Shown: in pieces, positions 55,727 through 63,896 of the stretch
Position numbering within the stretch: position 1 is the stretch's first letter
Layout of the letters: every line of letters starts with the position of its first letter
Assembly: GCF_029223485.1 (NCBI RefSeq)
Contig: NZ_JARHTP010000031.1
Location: 20,003-84,002 of the forward strand
Source of the DNA: Streptomyces coacervatus
Lineage (GTDB): Bacteria; Actinomycetota; Actinomycetes; Streptomycetales; Streptomycetaceae
Length of the DNA stretch: 64,000 nt
Reading direction: 5' to 3'
Translations under genes and position numbers: made by a program
Notes under the pieces: generated by a model
What the model saw: the letters and a program-made list of their open reading frames with translations, nothing else
Databases searched by the model: none
What the model was told of the DNA's origin: nothing

Positions 55727-56638
55727 ATGACGACGCCACCCCTGCTGGCCGATCTGAAGGTCGACTACACCGACCCCGACGACCCCGTACTCATCCGCCC
55801 GGACGGCAGCACGATCGACACCTGGCGGGAGAACTACCCGTACGGGCACCGCATGGAGCGCAAGGAGTACGACTGGCACAAGCGGCTCCAGCAGATCGAA
55901 CTGCTGAAGCTGCAGAGCTGGATCAAGGAGACCGGGCGCCGGCTCGTCATCGTCTTCGAGGGACGGGACGCGGCCGGCAAGGGCGGCACCATCAAACGCT
56001 TCACGGAGCACCTCAACCCGCGCGGCGCCCGAGTGGTGGCACTGGAGAAGCCGACCGAGCGCGAGCGCGGGCAGTGGTACTTCCAGCGCTACGTCGAACA
56101 CCTGCCGACCGCGGGCGAGATAGTGCTGTTCGACCGCTCCTGGTACAACCGGGCGGGCGTCGAGCGGGTCATGGGCTTCTGCGCGGACGACGAGTACCGG
56201 CGCTTCATGCGCCAGGCGCCGCTGTTCGAGCGGATGCTCGCGGACGACGGCGTAGACCTGATCAAGTTCTGGTTCTCGGTCTCCCAGGGCGAACAGCGCA
56301 CCCGCTTCACCATCCGCCAGGTCGACCCCGTACGGCAGTGGAAGCTCAGCCCCATGGACCTGGCCTCCCTCGACCGCTGGGACGACTACACCGCCGCGAA
56401 GGTAGCCATGTTCCGCGAGACGGACACGGACCACTCACCGTGGACGGTGGTCAAGAGCAACGACAAGAAACGGGCCCGAGTCGAGGCCATGCGCAGCGTG
56501 CTGGCCCGCTTCGACTACACCGACAAGGACGAGGAGGTCGTCGGCAGGCCTGATCCGCGGATTGTGGGGGCGGCGGCGGGGTTGTTGGAGGCGGGGGAGG
56601 ACGATCATGAGGGGACTGGGGGGCACGGCAGTCAGTAG
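55727..56638 (+). CDS. ppk2: Polyphosphate kinase 2
   Basis: A 303-residue PPK2 family enzyme transferring phosphate between polyphosphate and nucleotides. Walker A is GRDAAGKGG (79-87), Walker B/lid is DRSWYNR (136-142). The length fits one-domain class I PPK2. The upstream Pit transporter supplies phosphate. Confidence 0.94.
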   Translation: MTTPPLLADLKVDYTDPDDPVLIRPDGSTIDTWRENYPYGHRMERKEYDWHKRLQQIELLKLQSWIKETGRRLVIVFEGRDAAGKGGTIKRFTEHLNPRGARVVALEKPTERERGQWYFQRYVEHLPTAGEIVLFDRSWYNRAGVERVMGFCADDEYRRFMRQAPLFERMLADDGVDLIKFWFSVSQGEQRTRFTIRQVDPVRQWKLSPMDLASLDRWDDYTAAKVAMFRETDTDHSPWTVVKSNDKKRARVEAMRSVLARFDYTDKDEEVVGRPDPRIVGAAAGLLEAGEDDHEGTGGHGSQ

Positions 56639-56658
56639 GACGGCCACGGCGGTCAGTG

Positions 56659-56709
56659 GGTACGGCGAAGGGGTCCAGCCGGTTTCCGGCTGGACCCCTT
56701 CGCCGTACC
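56659..56709. terminator. 24-bp perfect hairpin after ppk2
   Basis: GGTACGGCGAAGGGGTCCAG and the following CCGG pair perfectly with their reverse complement around a TTT loop. Confidence 0.9.
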
Positions 56710-56811
56710 GAGGACCTACCCCGTCCTCGGCACCGTCCCACAGGGGGCCTGACCCTGGCCGGGCATTGAGTGGGACGTCCGGCGGTGATCCAGGGGTCGG
56801 CGGGAGATGGC

Positions 56812-56846
56812 GAAGGGGCCCGGCCGTTTCTCGGCCGGACCCCTTC
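56812..56846 (-). terminator. Hairpin ending the sodN transcript
   Basis: GAAGGGGCCCGGCCG and CGGCCGGACCCCTTC form a 15-base-pair stem with one mismatch and a five-base loop. It resembles the ppk2 hairpin in its outer bases. Confidence 0.8.
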
Positions 56847-56918
56847 AGAATGCCCGTGGACCCGCGATGGTGCACCGATCGCCGGTCACCGTGAACATCC
56901 TCGCGAACGAGGTGTTCG
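56812..56918 (-). ncRNA. Putative 3'UTR-derived small RNA of sodN (s-SodF type)
   Basis: The sodN stop is followed by a 70-base leader-like stretch and the hairpin above. In S. coelicolor the sodN 3'UTR is processed into a ~90-nt RNA, s-SodF, that pairs with the sodF ribosome site. The position and length are the same here. The sodF target is not in the window, so pairing could not be tested. Confidence 0.5.
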
Positions 56919-57314
56919 TCAGGCCTTCTTGGTCTCCCAGAAGATCTTGTCGATCTGGGCGATGTAGTCCAGAGCCTTCTGGCCCGTCGCCGGGTCGGTG
57001 GACGCCTTGGCGGCCGAGAGGGCCTTCAGGGCGTCGTTGACCAGCTGGTGCAGCTCCGGGTACTTCTCGAAGTGCGGGGGCTTGAAGTAGTCGCTCCAGA
57101 GCACCGAGACGTGGTGCTTCGCGAGCTCGGCGCGCTGCTCCTTGATGACGGTGGCGCGCGCCTGGAAGTGCGGGTCGTCGTTGGCGGCCATCTTTTCCTG
57201 TACGGCCTTCACCGACTCCGCCTCGATGCGGGCCTGGGCCGGGTCGTACACACCGCAGGGCAGGTCGCAGTGTGCGCTGACCTTGACCTTGGGGGCAAAC
57301 AGGCGGGAAAGCAT
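56919..57314 (-). CDS. sodN: Nickel superoxide dismutase precursor
   Basis: A 131-residue precursor. The nickel hook HCDLPCGVY starts at residue 15; the 14-residue leader MLSRLFAPKVKVSA must be removed to free His15, an axial ligand. Cys16 and Cys20 are the thiolate ligands. AGGAAGGA lies seven bases before the ATG at 57314. The maturation protease sodX is divergent, 145 bases away. Confidence 0.97.
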   Translation of the reverse strand: MLSRLFAPKVKVSAHCDLPCGVYDPAQARIEAESVKAVQEKMAANDDPHFQARATVIKEQRAELAKHHVSVLWSDYFKPPHFEKYPELHQLVNDALKALSAAKASTDPATGQKALDYIAQIDKIFWETKKA

Positions 57315-57459
57315 GGAGCATTCCTTCCTCGTGATCGTCTTCTCAGGTGGGACATTACTCCCTGGAGGAAGCGATTTCGCGGGTGCCCCCATGGGCTTAG
57401 GACAAAAGTCCAGGGTCAGACTGAGACTGGTGGAGGAACGGACCGGGGAGGTGCCGGGG

Positions 57460-57894
57460 ATGCCGGAGCTGTCACAGGACGTCGAGCGCGGAAGGCCGCT
57501 GCTGCCCTTCGGGGCGGCCGAGGTGACCGGGCCGTCCATGGTGCCCACGCTCCACCACGGGGACCGGCTCGTGGTGCAGTACGGGGCCCGGATCCGGCCC
57601 GGGGACGTGGTCGTTCTGCGGCATCCGTTCCAGCAGGACCTGCTGGTCGTGAAGCGGGCCGCCGAGCGGCGCGAGGGTGGCTGGTGGGTGCTCGGCGACA
57701 ACGCCTACGCGGGCGGTGACAGCACGGACTACGGGACCGTCCCGGAGGACCTGGTGCTCGGCAAGGTGCGCTTTCGATACCGGCCGCTGAGGCCGGATCA
57801 GCGCTCGCCGTTCGCCGTCGCGCGCTGGGCGCTGTCGGCCGGCAGGCCCGTCCTGTCCGACCGGTCGGCCTCCAGGCGCTTGCGGGCGCGGTAG
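57460..57894 (+). CDS. sodX: Ni-SOD maturation protease SodX (signal-peptidase-like)
   Basis: A 144-residue S26-like Ser/Lys protease. The nucleophile Ser is in VTGPSMVPTL and the general base Lys in LLVVKRAAERREGG; WWVLGDNAYAGGDSTDYG is the usual third motif. No membrane helix is seen. It removes the SodN leader. The last 97 bases lie antisense to the end of the CGNR gene. Confidence 0.93.
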   Translation: MPELSQDVERGRPLLPFGAAEVTGPSMVPTLHHGDRLVVQYGARIRPGDVVVLRHPFQQDLLVVKRAAERREGGWWVLGDNAYAGGDSTDYGTVPEDLVLGKVRFRYRPLRPDQRSPFAVARWALSAGRPVLSDRSASRRLRAR

Positions 57895-58427
57895 GCGGCC
57901 ACGTTGGCGCGGGTCGCGCAGCGGTCGGAGCAGTAGCGCCGGGAGCGGTTGGTCGAGGTGTCCAGGTAGGCGTTGCGGCACGGGGGCGCCTCGCACAGGC
58001 CCAGCCTGTCGACGCCGTACTCCGTGAGGTGGAAGGCCAGGCCCATCGCCGCGATGGCCGCGTAGCCGGCGGTCGCGTTCGACGGGTGGTCCGCCAGGTG
58101 CATGTGCCACAGGGGGCGGCCGTCGTCGTCCCGGAAGTCGTGGCCCGAGATCTGCGGGCTGACCGGGAACTCCAGCAGGAGTGAGTTCAGCAGGTCCACC
58201 GCGAGCGTCTCGTCGCCCTTGTCGGCCGCCTCGAAGACCGCGCGCAGCCGGGCCCTGACCGAGCGGAAGCGGGTGACATCGGCGTCGGTGGCGCGGCGGG
58301 CCGCCGACGCGTTGCCGCCGAACAGAGCGCGGACGGCCTCGACCGAGGTCAGGTTGTCCTTGCCCCGAGCCGGTTCCTCGCTGTTGACGAGTCGTACGGC
58401 GTAGTCCGAGTAATAGGCCAGTTCCAC
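57798..58427 (-). CDS. CGNR zinc-finger (ABATE domain) regulator
   Basis: A 209-residue protein with an N-terminal ABATE domain and a C-terminal CGNR zinc finger (GLCEAPPCRNAYLDTSTNRSRRYCSDRCATRANVAAYRAR). Such proteins are predicted stress regulators. The last 32 codons, a disordered tail, overlap sodX. Confidence 0.9.
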   Translation of the reverse strand: MELAYYSDYAVRLVNSEEPARGKDNLTSVEAVRALFGGNASAARRATDADVTRFRSVRARLRAVFEAADKGDETLAVDLLNSLLLEFPVSPQISGHDFRDDDGRPLWHMHLADHPSNATAGYAAIAAMGLAFHLTEYGVDRLGLCEAPPCRNAYLDTSTNRSRRYCSDRCATRANVAAYRARKRLEADRSDRTGLPADSAQRATANGER

Positions 58428-58527
58428 TTGTAGTCCTTACGGATGCGCTCTATGGTCGTTGGCGGGAGCGGGTAATGACTGCCTCTGCTCCCAGGGTATT
58501 ACGCCGGCGCGGAGAAAAGGGGACTCC

Positions 58528-59301
58528 ATGACCACCACGACCGGAACCGGTACGACGGGAACCGACTGGCAGGCCTGGCAGGAGAGCTGGGACCGGCAGC
58601 AGGAGTGCTACATGCCGGACCGCGAGGAGCGGTTCCGCATCATGCTCGACATGGTCGAGGCCTGCGTCGGCCCCGAGCCGCGCATCCTCGACCTGGCCTG
58701 CGGCACCGGCAGCATCACGGCCCGCCTGTTCGCCCGCTTCCCGAACGCCACCAGTACGGGAATCGACCTCGACCCCGCGCTGCTCGCCATCGCCCGCGGC
58801 ACCTTCGAGGGTGACGAGCGGGTCACGTTCGTCGAGGCCGACCTCAAGGACCCGGACTGGCCCACGCGGCTGCCGTACGAGACGTACGACGCGGTGCTCA
58901 CCGCCACGGCCCTCCACTGGCTGCACAGCGAGCCCCTCGCGGTCCTCTACGGTCAGGTCGCGGAACTCGTCCGCCCCGGCGGCGTCTTCATGAATGCCGA
59001 CCACATGATCGACGAGACCACGCCCCGGATCAACGCGGCGGAGCGTGCACAGCGGCACGCCCGCATGGATCAGGCCACGCGGGGCGGAGCCCTGGACTGG
59101 GCGGAGTGGTGGCAGCTCGCCGCCAAGGATCCCGTCCTCGCCGGCCCGACCGCCCGCCGCTTCGAGATCTACGGCGAGCACGCGGACGGGGACATGCCGT
59201 CGGCGCAGTGGCATGCGCGGGTGCTGCGGGAGAAGGGGTTCGGGGAGGCGCGGGCGGTGTGGTGTTCGCCGGCGGACACGTTGTTGCTGGCGCTCAAGTA
59301 A
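58528..59301 (+). CDS. Class I SAM-dependent methyltransferase
   Basis: A 257-residue methyltransferase with the SAM loop ILDLACGTGSITARLF (motif I), acidic GIDLDPALLAIA and DAVLTATALHWL. It fits a trans-aconitate/ubiquinone-type fold; substrate unknown. The ATG at 58528 follows AAAAGGGGA. Confidence 0.9.
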   Translation: MTTTTGTGTTGTDWQAWQESWDRQQECYMPDREERFRIMLDMVEACVGPEPRILDLACGTGSITARLFARFPNATSTGIDLDPALLAIARGTFEGDERVTFVEADLKDPDWPTRLPYETYDAVLTATALHWLHSEPLAVLYGQVAELVRPGGVFMNADHMIDETTPRINAAERAQRHARMDQATRGGALDWAEWWQLAAKDPVLAGPTARRFEIYGEHADGDMPSAQWHARVLREKGFGEARAVWCSPADTLLLALK

Positions 59302-59312
59302 CAGTCCATAGG

Positions 59313-59349
59313 GGGAGGGGCGGTACGGGAATCCCGTACCGCCCCTCCC
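59313..59349. terminator. 18-bp perfect hairpin, bidirectional terminator
   Basis: GGGAGGGGCGGTACGGGA, one A, then its exact reverse complement, between the convergent methyltransferase and ABC ATPase genes. Confidence 0.85.
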
Positions 59350-59373
59350 TCGTCGTACTGCGTTGTCGTATCG

Positions 59374-60141
59374 CTACAGCACCTTGGAAAGGAACGACTT
59401 GGTCCGCTCGTGCTGCGGATTCGTCAGGACATCGCGCGGGTGGCCGGACTCGACCACCACTCCGTCGTCCATGAAGACGAGCGAGTCGCCGACCTCGCGG
59501 GCGAAGCCCATCTCGTGCGTCACGACGATCATCGTCATGCCGTCCTCCGCGAGGTCCCGCATCACGTCGAGGACCTCGCCGACCAGCTCCGGGTCGAGGG
59601 CCGAGGTCGGCTCGTCGAAGAGCATCAGCTTCGGTTCCATCGCAAGGGCACGAGCGATGGCGACACGCTGCTGCTGGCCGCCGGAGAGCTGGGACGGGTA
59701 GTGGCCGCTCTTGTCGCCGAGGCCGACGCGGTCCAGCAGTCGCTGCGCGCGCTCGCGGGCCACTGTCTTGGACTCGCGCTTGACCTGGACCGGCGCCTCC
59801 GTGACGTTCTCCAGCGCCGTCATGTGCGGGAAGAGGTTGAAGCGCTGGAACACCATGCCGATGTCCCGCCGCTGCGCGGCCACTTCCTTTTCTTTGAGCT
59901 CGTAGAGCTTGTCGCCCTGCTGCCGGTAGCCGACCAGGGTGCCGTCGACGTACAGTCGGCCGGCGCTGATCTTCTCCAGGTGGTTGATGCACCGCAGGAA
60001 CGTGGACTTGCCGGAACCGGACGGGCCGATCAGGCAGAACACCTCGCGCGGGTTCACCTCCAGGTCGATGCCCTTGAGGATGTGGGCCGACCCGAAGGAC
60101 TTGTGGACGCCCTCGGCCTTCACCATTGCGTTCATGGTCAT
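59374..60141 (-). CDS. Polar amino acid ABC transporter ATPase
   Basis: A 255-residue ATPase of the GlnQ/GluA type: Walker A GPSGSGKST, Q-loop MVFQRFNLFPHMT, signature LSGGQQQRVAIARAL, Walker B LMLFDEPTSALD. It overlaps the permease stop by ATGA. Confidence 0.95.
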   Translation of the reverse strand: MTMNAMVKAEGVHKSFGSAHILKGIDLEVNPREVFCLIGPSGSGKSTFLRCINHLEKISAGRLYVDGTLVGYRQQGDKLYELKEKEVAAQRRDIGMVFQRFNLFPHMTALENVTEAPVQVKRESKTVARERAQRLLDRVGLGDKSGHYPSQLSGGQQQRVAIARALAMEPKLMLFDEPTSALDPELVGEVLDVMRDLAEDGMTMIVVTHEMGFAREVGDSLVFMDDGVVVESGHPRDVLTNPQHERTKSFLSKVL

Positions 60142-61067
60142 CGCCGCCAGTTGGAGAGGGAGAGCAGGTTCATCTTGGTCATGTTCGCTCTGATCTTCTG
60201 CAACGGCGTCGGCGGCAGGTTGCGCGACGAACCGCGGGCGTAACGGCGTTCGATGTAGTACTGGCCGATGCTGAAGATCGTGGTCAGGAACAGGTACCAG
60301 ACGCAGGCCACGAAGTACATTTCGACGACCGCCAGCGAGGCGCTGGAGATGTCCGTGACCGTCTTGATCAGTTCCGGGAGCTGGACCGCGTATGCCAGCG
60401 CCGAGGTCTTCAGCATGTTGATGAACTCGTTGCCGGTCGGCGGGATGATCACCCGCATCGCCTGCGGGAGGATCACCCGGCGCAGCGTCTGGCCCTGGGT
60501 CATGCCCAGCGCGTGCGACGCCTCCGTCTGGCCCTCGTCGACCGACTGGATGCCGGCCCGGACGATCTCCGACATGTACGCGGCCTCGTTCAGGCCGAGC
60601 CCCAGCAGGGCCGTCAGGACCGGCGTCATCACCTGGGTCATCTCGTTCTTGTAGAACCCCAGGTTCAGGATGGGGAAGACGAGCGAGATGTTGTACCAGA
60701 GCAGCAGCTGGACCAGGACCGGCGTGCCCCGGAAGAACCAGATGTAGAACCAGGACACGGTGCTGGTGACCGGGTTCGACGACAGCCGCATCACGGCGAG
60801 GACGATGCCGAGGGCGACACCCAGCACCATGGCCAGTACGGAGATGTACAGCGTCGTCCAGGCGCCCTCCATGATGCCCTTGTCGAACACGTAGTCCGGG
60901 ATGACGCCGTAGTTGATCTTCGCGTTGGAGAAGGCGACGCCGAGCAGTGCCACGATGGCGACCACCACGGCGCCTGCCACCCAGCGGCCGTAGTGGCGCA
61001 CCGGGATGGCCTTGATCTGCTCCGGCGGCACGGACGGCGCCGGAGCCTTGTCGAGAGTGTCAGTCAC
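60138..61067 (-). CDS. Polar amino acid ABC transporter permease
   Basis: A 309-residue HisM/GlnP-type permease with a cytoplasmic N-terminal tail, about six helices and the EAA-like loop EGQTEASHALGMTQGQTLRRVILPQA. It is the only permease, so it probably forms a homodimer. Confidence 0.94.
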   Translation of the reverse strand: MTDTLDKAPAPSVPPEQIKAIPVRHYGRWVAGAVVVAIVALLGVAFSNAKINYGVIPDYVFDKGIMEGAWTTLYISVLAMVLGVALGIVLAVMRLSSNPVTSTVSWFYIWFFRGTPVLVQLLLWYNISLVFPILNLGFYKNEMTQVMTPVLTALLGLGLNEAAYMSEIVRAGIQSVDEGQTEASHALGMTQGQTLRRVILPQAMRVIIPPTGNEFINMLKTSALAYAVQLPELIKTVTDISSASLAVVEMYFVACVWYLFLTTIFSIGQYYIERRYARGSSRNLPPTPLQKIRANMTKMNLLSLSNWRR

Positions 61068-61096
61068 GGTGACTGCCTTTCAGCGCTGCGCGTGGT

Positions 61097-62059
61097 TCAG
61101 GAGCCGCCGTTGATCTTCGACTCGGTCACCGCGCCGTCCGTGACGTTCCACTTCTGCAGGATCTTGGTGTAGTCGCCGTTCTTGATGATCGCGCTCATCG
61201 CGGCCTGCAGGGCGTCGCGCAGCTGGGTGTTCTCCTTGCCGACGGCGATGCCGTACGGACCCGCCTCGATCTGTGCGCCGGTGACCTCGAAGTCCTTGCC
61301 ACCGCCGGAGGTCTTCGCGTTGTACGCCGCCACCGGGAAGTCGTTCAGGTCGGCGACGGACGCGCCCTGCTTCAGACGGAGCAGGGCCTCGGGGTCGGTG
61401 TCGAAGGTCTGCAGGTCGATGGCCTTCTTGCCGTCCTTCGTGCACTTCTTGCTCTGCGTCTTGGCGATGCCCTCGGACGTGGTGCCCTTCTGCAGGGCCA
61501 CGACCTTGCCGCACAGGTCGTCGAGCGACTTGACGCCCTTCGGGTTGCCCTTCTGGACCAGGATCGAGGTGCCGGCGGTGAAGTAGTCGACGAAGTCGAC
61601 GCCGTTGCCGACCTTCTGGCCGTTGTCGGAGTTGATGCCGTTCTGGCGGTCCTTCGTGTCGCTCATCGCCGACATGAGCACATCGAAGCGCTTGGCCTGC
61701 AGGCCCACGATCAGGTTGTCGAACTTGCCGTTCTGGAACTCGAACTTCACACCCAGCTGCTTGCCGAGGGCGTCCGCGATGTCCGGGTCGATACCGACGG
61801 CCTTGCCGCTCTGCATGACCTCGACCGGCGGGTATGCGATGTCGGAGCCCACCTTGATGACGCCCGCCTTGCGGATGTCGGCGGGGAGCTTGGCGGCGAG
61901 GGGAGCCGAGGATGTGCCCGCGCTGCTGCTGTCGCTGCCGCCCTTGTCCGTGTGGTCACCGCAGCCGGTGAGTATCAGGGCGCCTGCGACCGCGATCGCA
62001 CCGACCGCTGCCAGACGGGTGCGGGCGGCGGTCGTACGACGGGTGGAGCTTGCGGTCAT
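61097..62059 (-). CDS. Amino acid ABC transporter substrate-binding lipoprotein
   Basis: A 320-residue family-3 binding protein. Signal peptide with lipobox LTGC, then VIKVGSDIAYPPVEV at the start of the mature fold and FDVLMSAMSDTKDRQ. The ligand is likely a polar amino acid. The ATG at 62059 has GGAGGA seven bases before it. Confidence 0.94.
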   Translation of the reverse strand: MTASSTRRTTAARTRLAAVGAIAVAGALILTGCGDHTDKGGSDSSSAGTSSAPLAAKLPADIRKAGVIKVGSDIAYPPVEVMQSGKAVGIDPDIADALGKQLGVKFEFQNGKFDNLIVGLQAKRFDVLMSAMSDTKDRQNGINSDNGQKVGNGVDFVDYFTAGTSILVQKGNPKGVKSLDDLCGKVVALQKGTTSEGIAKTQSKKCTKDGKKAIDLQTFDTDPEALLRLKQGASVADLNDFPVAAYNAKTSGGGKDFEVTGAQIEAGPYGIAVGKENTQLRDALQAAMSAIIKNGDYTKILQKWNVTDGAVTESKINGGS

Positions 62060-62630
62060 GTTGGGTTCCTCCGGCGGATGGGTGGAGTTGCCGATGGGTC
62101 GCCGAGCACACACACCTTCGGGTGTCGCGACCTCGTGTGGTCACCGCATCCTGCCATTCGGACTCCGCCGTTCAGGGGACCCGTCATGTCAAAATCGGAT
62201 AACGGGTGACCCCCGAACCGCACCAGCTCGGTACAACATGACCGGACCATCTGCGGGAATCCGGCCTTCCGGCCGGAAGATCTTCGACGCATCTCGGGAT
62301 GCGGACCAGCGCTCCGAGGTGTTGATCACTGTTCGGCCGCCGGTCAAGGGTTTGTCGAGGACGTGTCCCCAAATTTCGGGACGATCCTTGTGGCCGAGAT
62401 GTGACCTTCGGGTTCCGTGATGTGACCTTGGACTTATTGGACTCGTCCTCGGCCCGGTGCGTCCGGTAAGAAGGTTCTTTACACCCCTCATCCGGGGCTC
62501 GGGGCGCGTGTGCGGCGCGCCCGTCGCGTATGACCCGTACGCATCAACAGATCGGGCATGCGCGGTCCCGCCCACTTCTCACCAGAAGTGGCCCACCCTC
62601 AATCAATGAAGACTTAAGGGGTAAAACAAA
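62060..62630. other. 571-base intergenic region between the amino acid transporter and malic enzyme
   Basis: No ORF with Streptomyces bias. It contains an inverted repeat TCCGGCC-TT / CCGGCCGGA near 62256-62272 and two copies of GATGTGACCTT (62398-62408 and 62419-62429) exactly 21 bases apart. No certain promoter for either gene was found. Confidence 0.55.
62398..62429 (+). repeat. Direct repeats of GATGTGACCTT, two helical turns apart
   Basis: Two perfect 11-base copies start 21 bases apart, about 200 bases upstream of the malic enzyme start. They could be a binding site for a regulator acting as a dimer on one face of the helix. Confidence 0.65.
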
Positions 62631-63854
62631 GTGGCAGCGGAGATCGTCAATCCTCGCAGCGACAGCAATACGGATCAGGACGGCGGGGCCGAGCCCCTCG
62701 ATTCCTTCGATCCGGCGTTCGCGCTGCACCGCGGCGGCAAGATGGCCGTGCAGGCCACCGTGCCGGTCCGTGACAAGGACGACCTGTCCCTGGCGTACAC
62801 GCCCGGCGTCGCGAAGGTGTGCAGCGCCATCGCCGAGCAGCCGGAGCTCGTCCATGACTACACATGGAAGTCGTCCGTCGTGGCCGTGGTCACCGACGGT
62901 ACGGCGGTGCTCGGACTCGGGGACATCGGCCCCGAGGCCTCCCTCCCGGTGATGGAGGGCAAGGCGATTCTGTTCAAGCAGTTCGGCGGCGTCGACGCCG
63001 TGCCGATCGCGCTCGACTGCACGGGGGTCGACGAGATCGTCGAGACCGTGGCGCGGCTTGCGCCCTCGTTCGGTGGCGTCAATCTCGAGGACATCTCGGC
63101 ACCGCGGTGCTTCGAGATCGAGCGGAAGCTGCAGGAGCGGCTGGACATCCCGGTCTTCCACGACGACCAGCACGGTACGGCGGTCGTGACGCTGGCGGCC
63201 CTGCGGAACGCTGCGCGGCTGAGCGGGCGGGAGCTCGGTGATCTGCGGGGCGTCATCTCGGGCGCCGGTGCGGCCGGGGTCGCCATCGCCAAGTTCCTGC
63301 TGGAGGCGGGGCTCGGGGATGTCGCGGTCGCCGACCGCAAGGGCGTCGTGTCGAAGGACCGGGACGACCTGACTCCGGTCAAGCGCGAGCTGGCCGAGCT
63401 GACGAACAAGGCCGGCATCACCGGGTCGCTGGAGGACGCCCTGGAGGGCGCGGACGTCTTCATCGGCGTTTCCGGCGGTACGGTCGCGGAGGCGGCGGTT
63501 GCGTCGATGGCCGAGGGTGCGTTCGTGTTCGCCATGGCCAACCCGAACCCCGAGGTGCACCCCGATGTCGCGCACAAGTACGCGGCTGTCGTGGCGACCG
63601 GGCGGTCCGACTTCCCGAACCAGATCAACAACGTGCTGGCGTTCCCGGGCATCTTCGCGGGGGCGCTGCAGGTGCGGGCGTCTCGGATCACCGAGGGTAT
63701 GAAGATCGCGGCGGCTGAGGCGCTGGCGGGGGTCGTCGGGGACGACCTTGCTGCGGACTATGTGATTCCGTCGCCGTTTGACGAGCGGGTTGCTCCGGCT
63801 GTTACGGCGGCTGTTGCGGCTGCGGCTCGGGCGGAGGGGGTTGCGCGGCGCTGA
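62631..63854 (+). CDS. maeB: Malic enzyme, probably NADP-dependent
   Basis: A 407-residue enzyme decarboxylating malate to pyruvate. Motifs are LSLAYTPGVAKVC, VFHDDQHGTAVVTLAAL (metal ligands) and GVISGAGAAGVAIAKFL (nucleotide loop). From gene order it matches the S. coelicolor NADP-linked enzyme; cofactor choice is not visible with certainty. The GTG start follows AAGGGG. It lacks the C-terminal phosphotransacetylase-like domain of E. coli MaeB. Confidence 0.93.
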   Translation: MAAEIVNPRSDSNTDQDGGAEPLDSFDPAFALHRGGKMAVQATVPVRDKDDLSLAYTPGVAKVCSAIAEQPELVHDYTWKSSVVAVVTDGTAVLGLGDIGPEASLPVMEGKAILFKQFGGVDAVPIALDCTGVDEIVETVARLAPSFGGVNLEDISAPRCFEIERKLQERLDIPVFHDDQHGTAVVTLAALRNAARLSGRELGDLRGVISGAGAAGVAIAKFLLEAGLGDVAVADRKGVVSKDRDDLTPVKRELAELTNKAGITGSLEDALEGADVFIGVSGGTVAEAAVASMAEGAFVFAMANPNPEVHPDVAHKYAAVVATGRSDFPNQINNVLAFPGIFAGALQVRASRITEGMKIAAAEALAGVVGDDLAADYVIPSPFDERVAPAVTAAVAAAARAEGVARR

Positions 63855-63870
63855 TGTGCCGTCGGCTGAG

Positions 63871-63896
63871 TGGCCCCGCCTGTTTTGGCGGGGCCA
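63871..63896 (+). terminator. Rho-independent terminator after malic enzyme
   Basis: TGGCCCCGCC and GGCGGGGCCA pair over 10 bases with a TGTTTT loop, followed by TTTGTTT. Confidence 0.85.
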
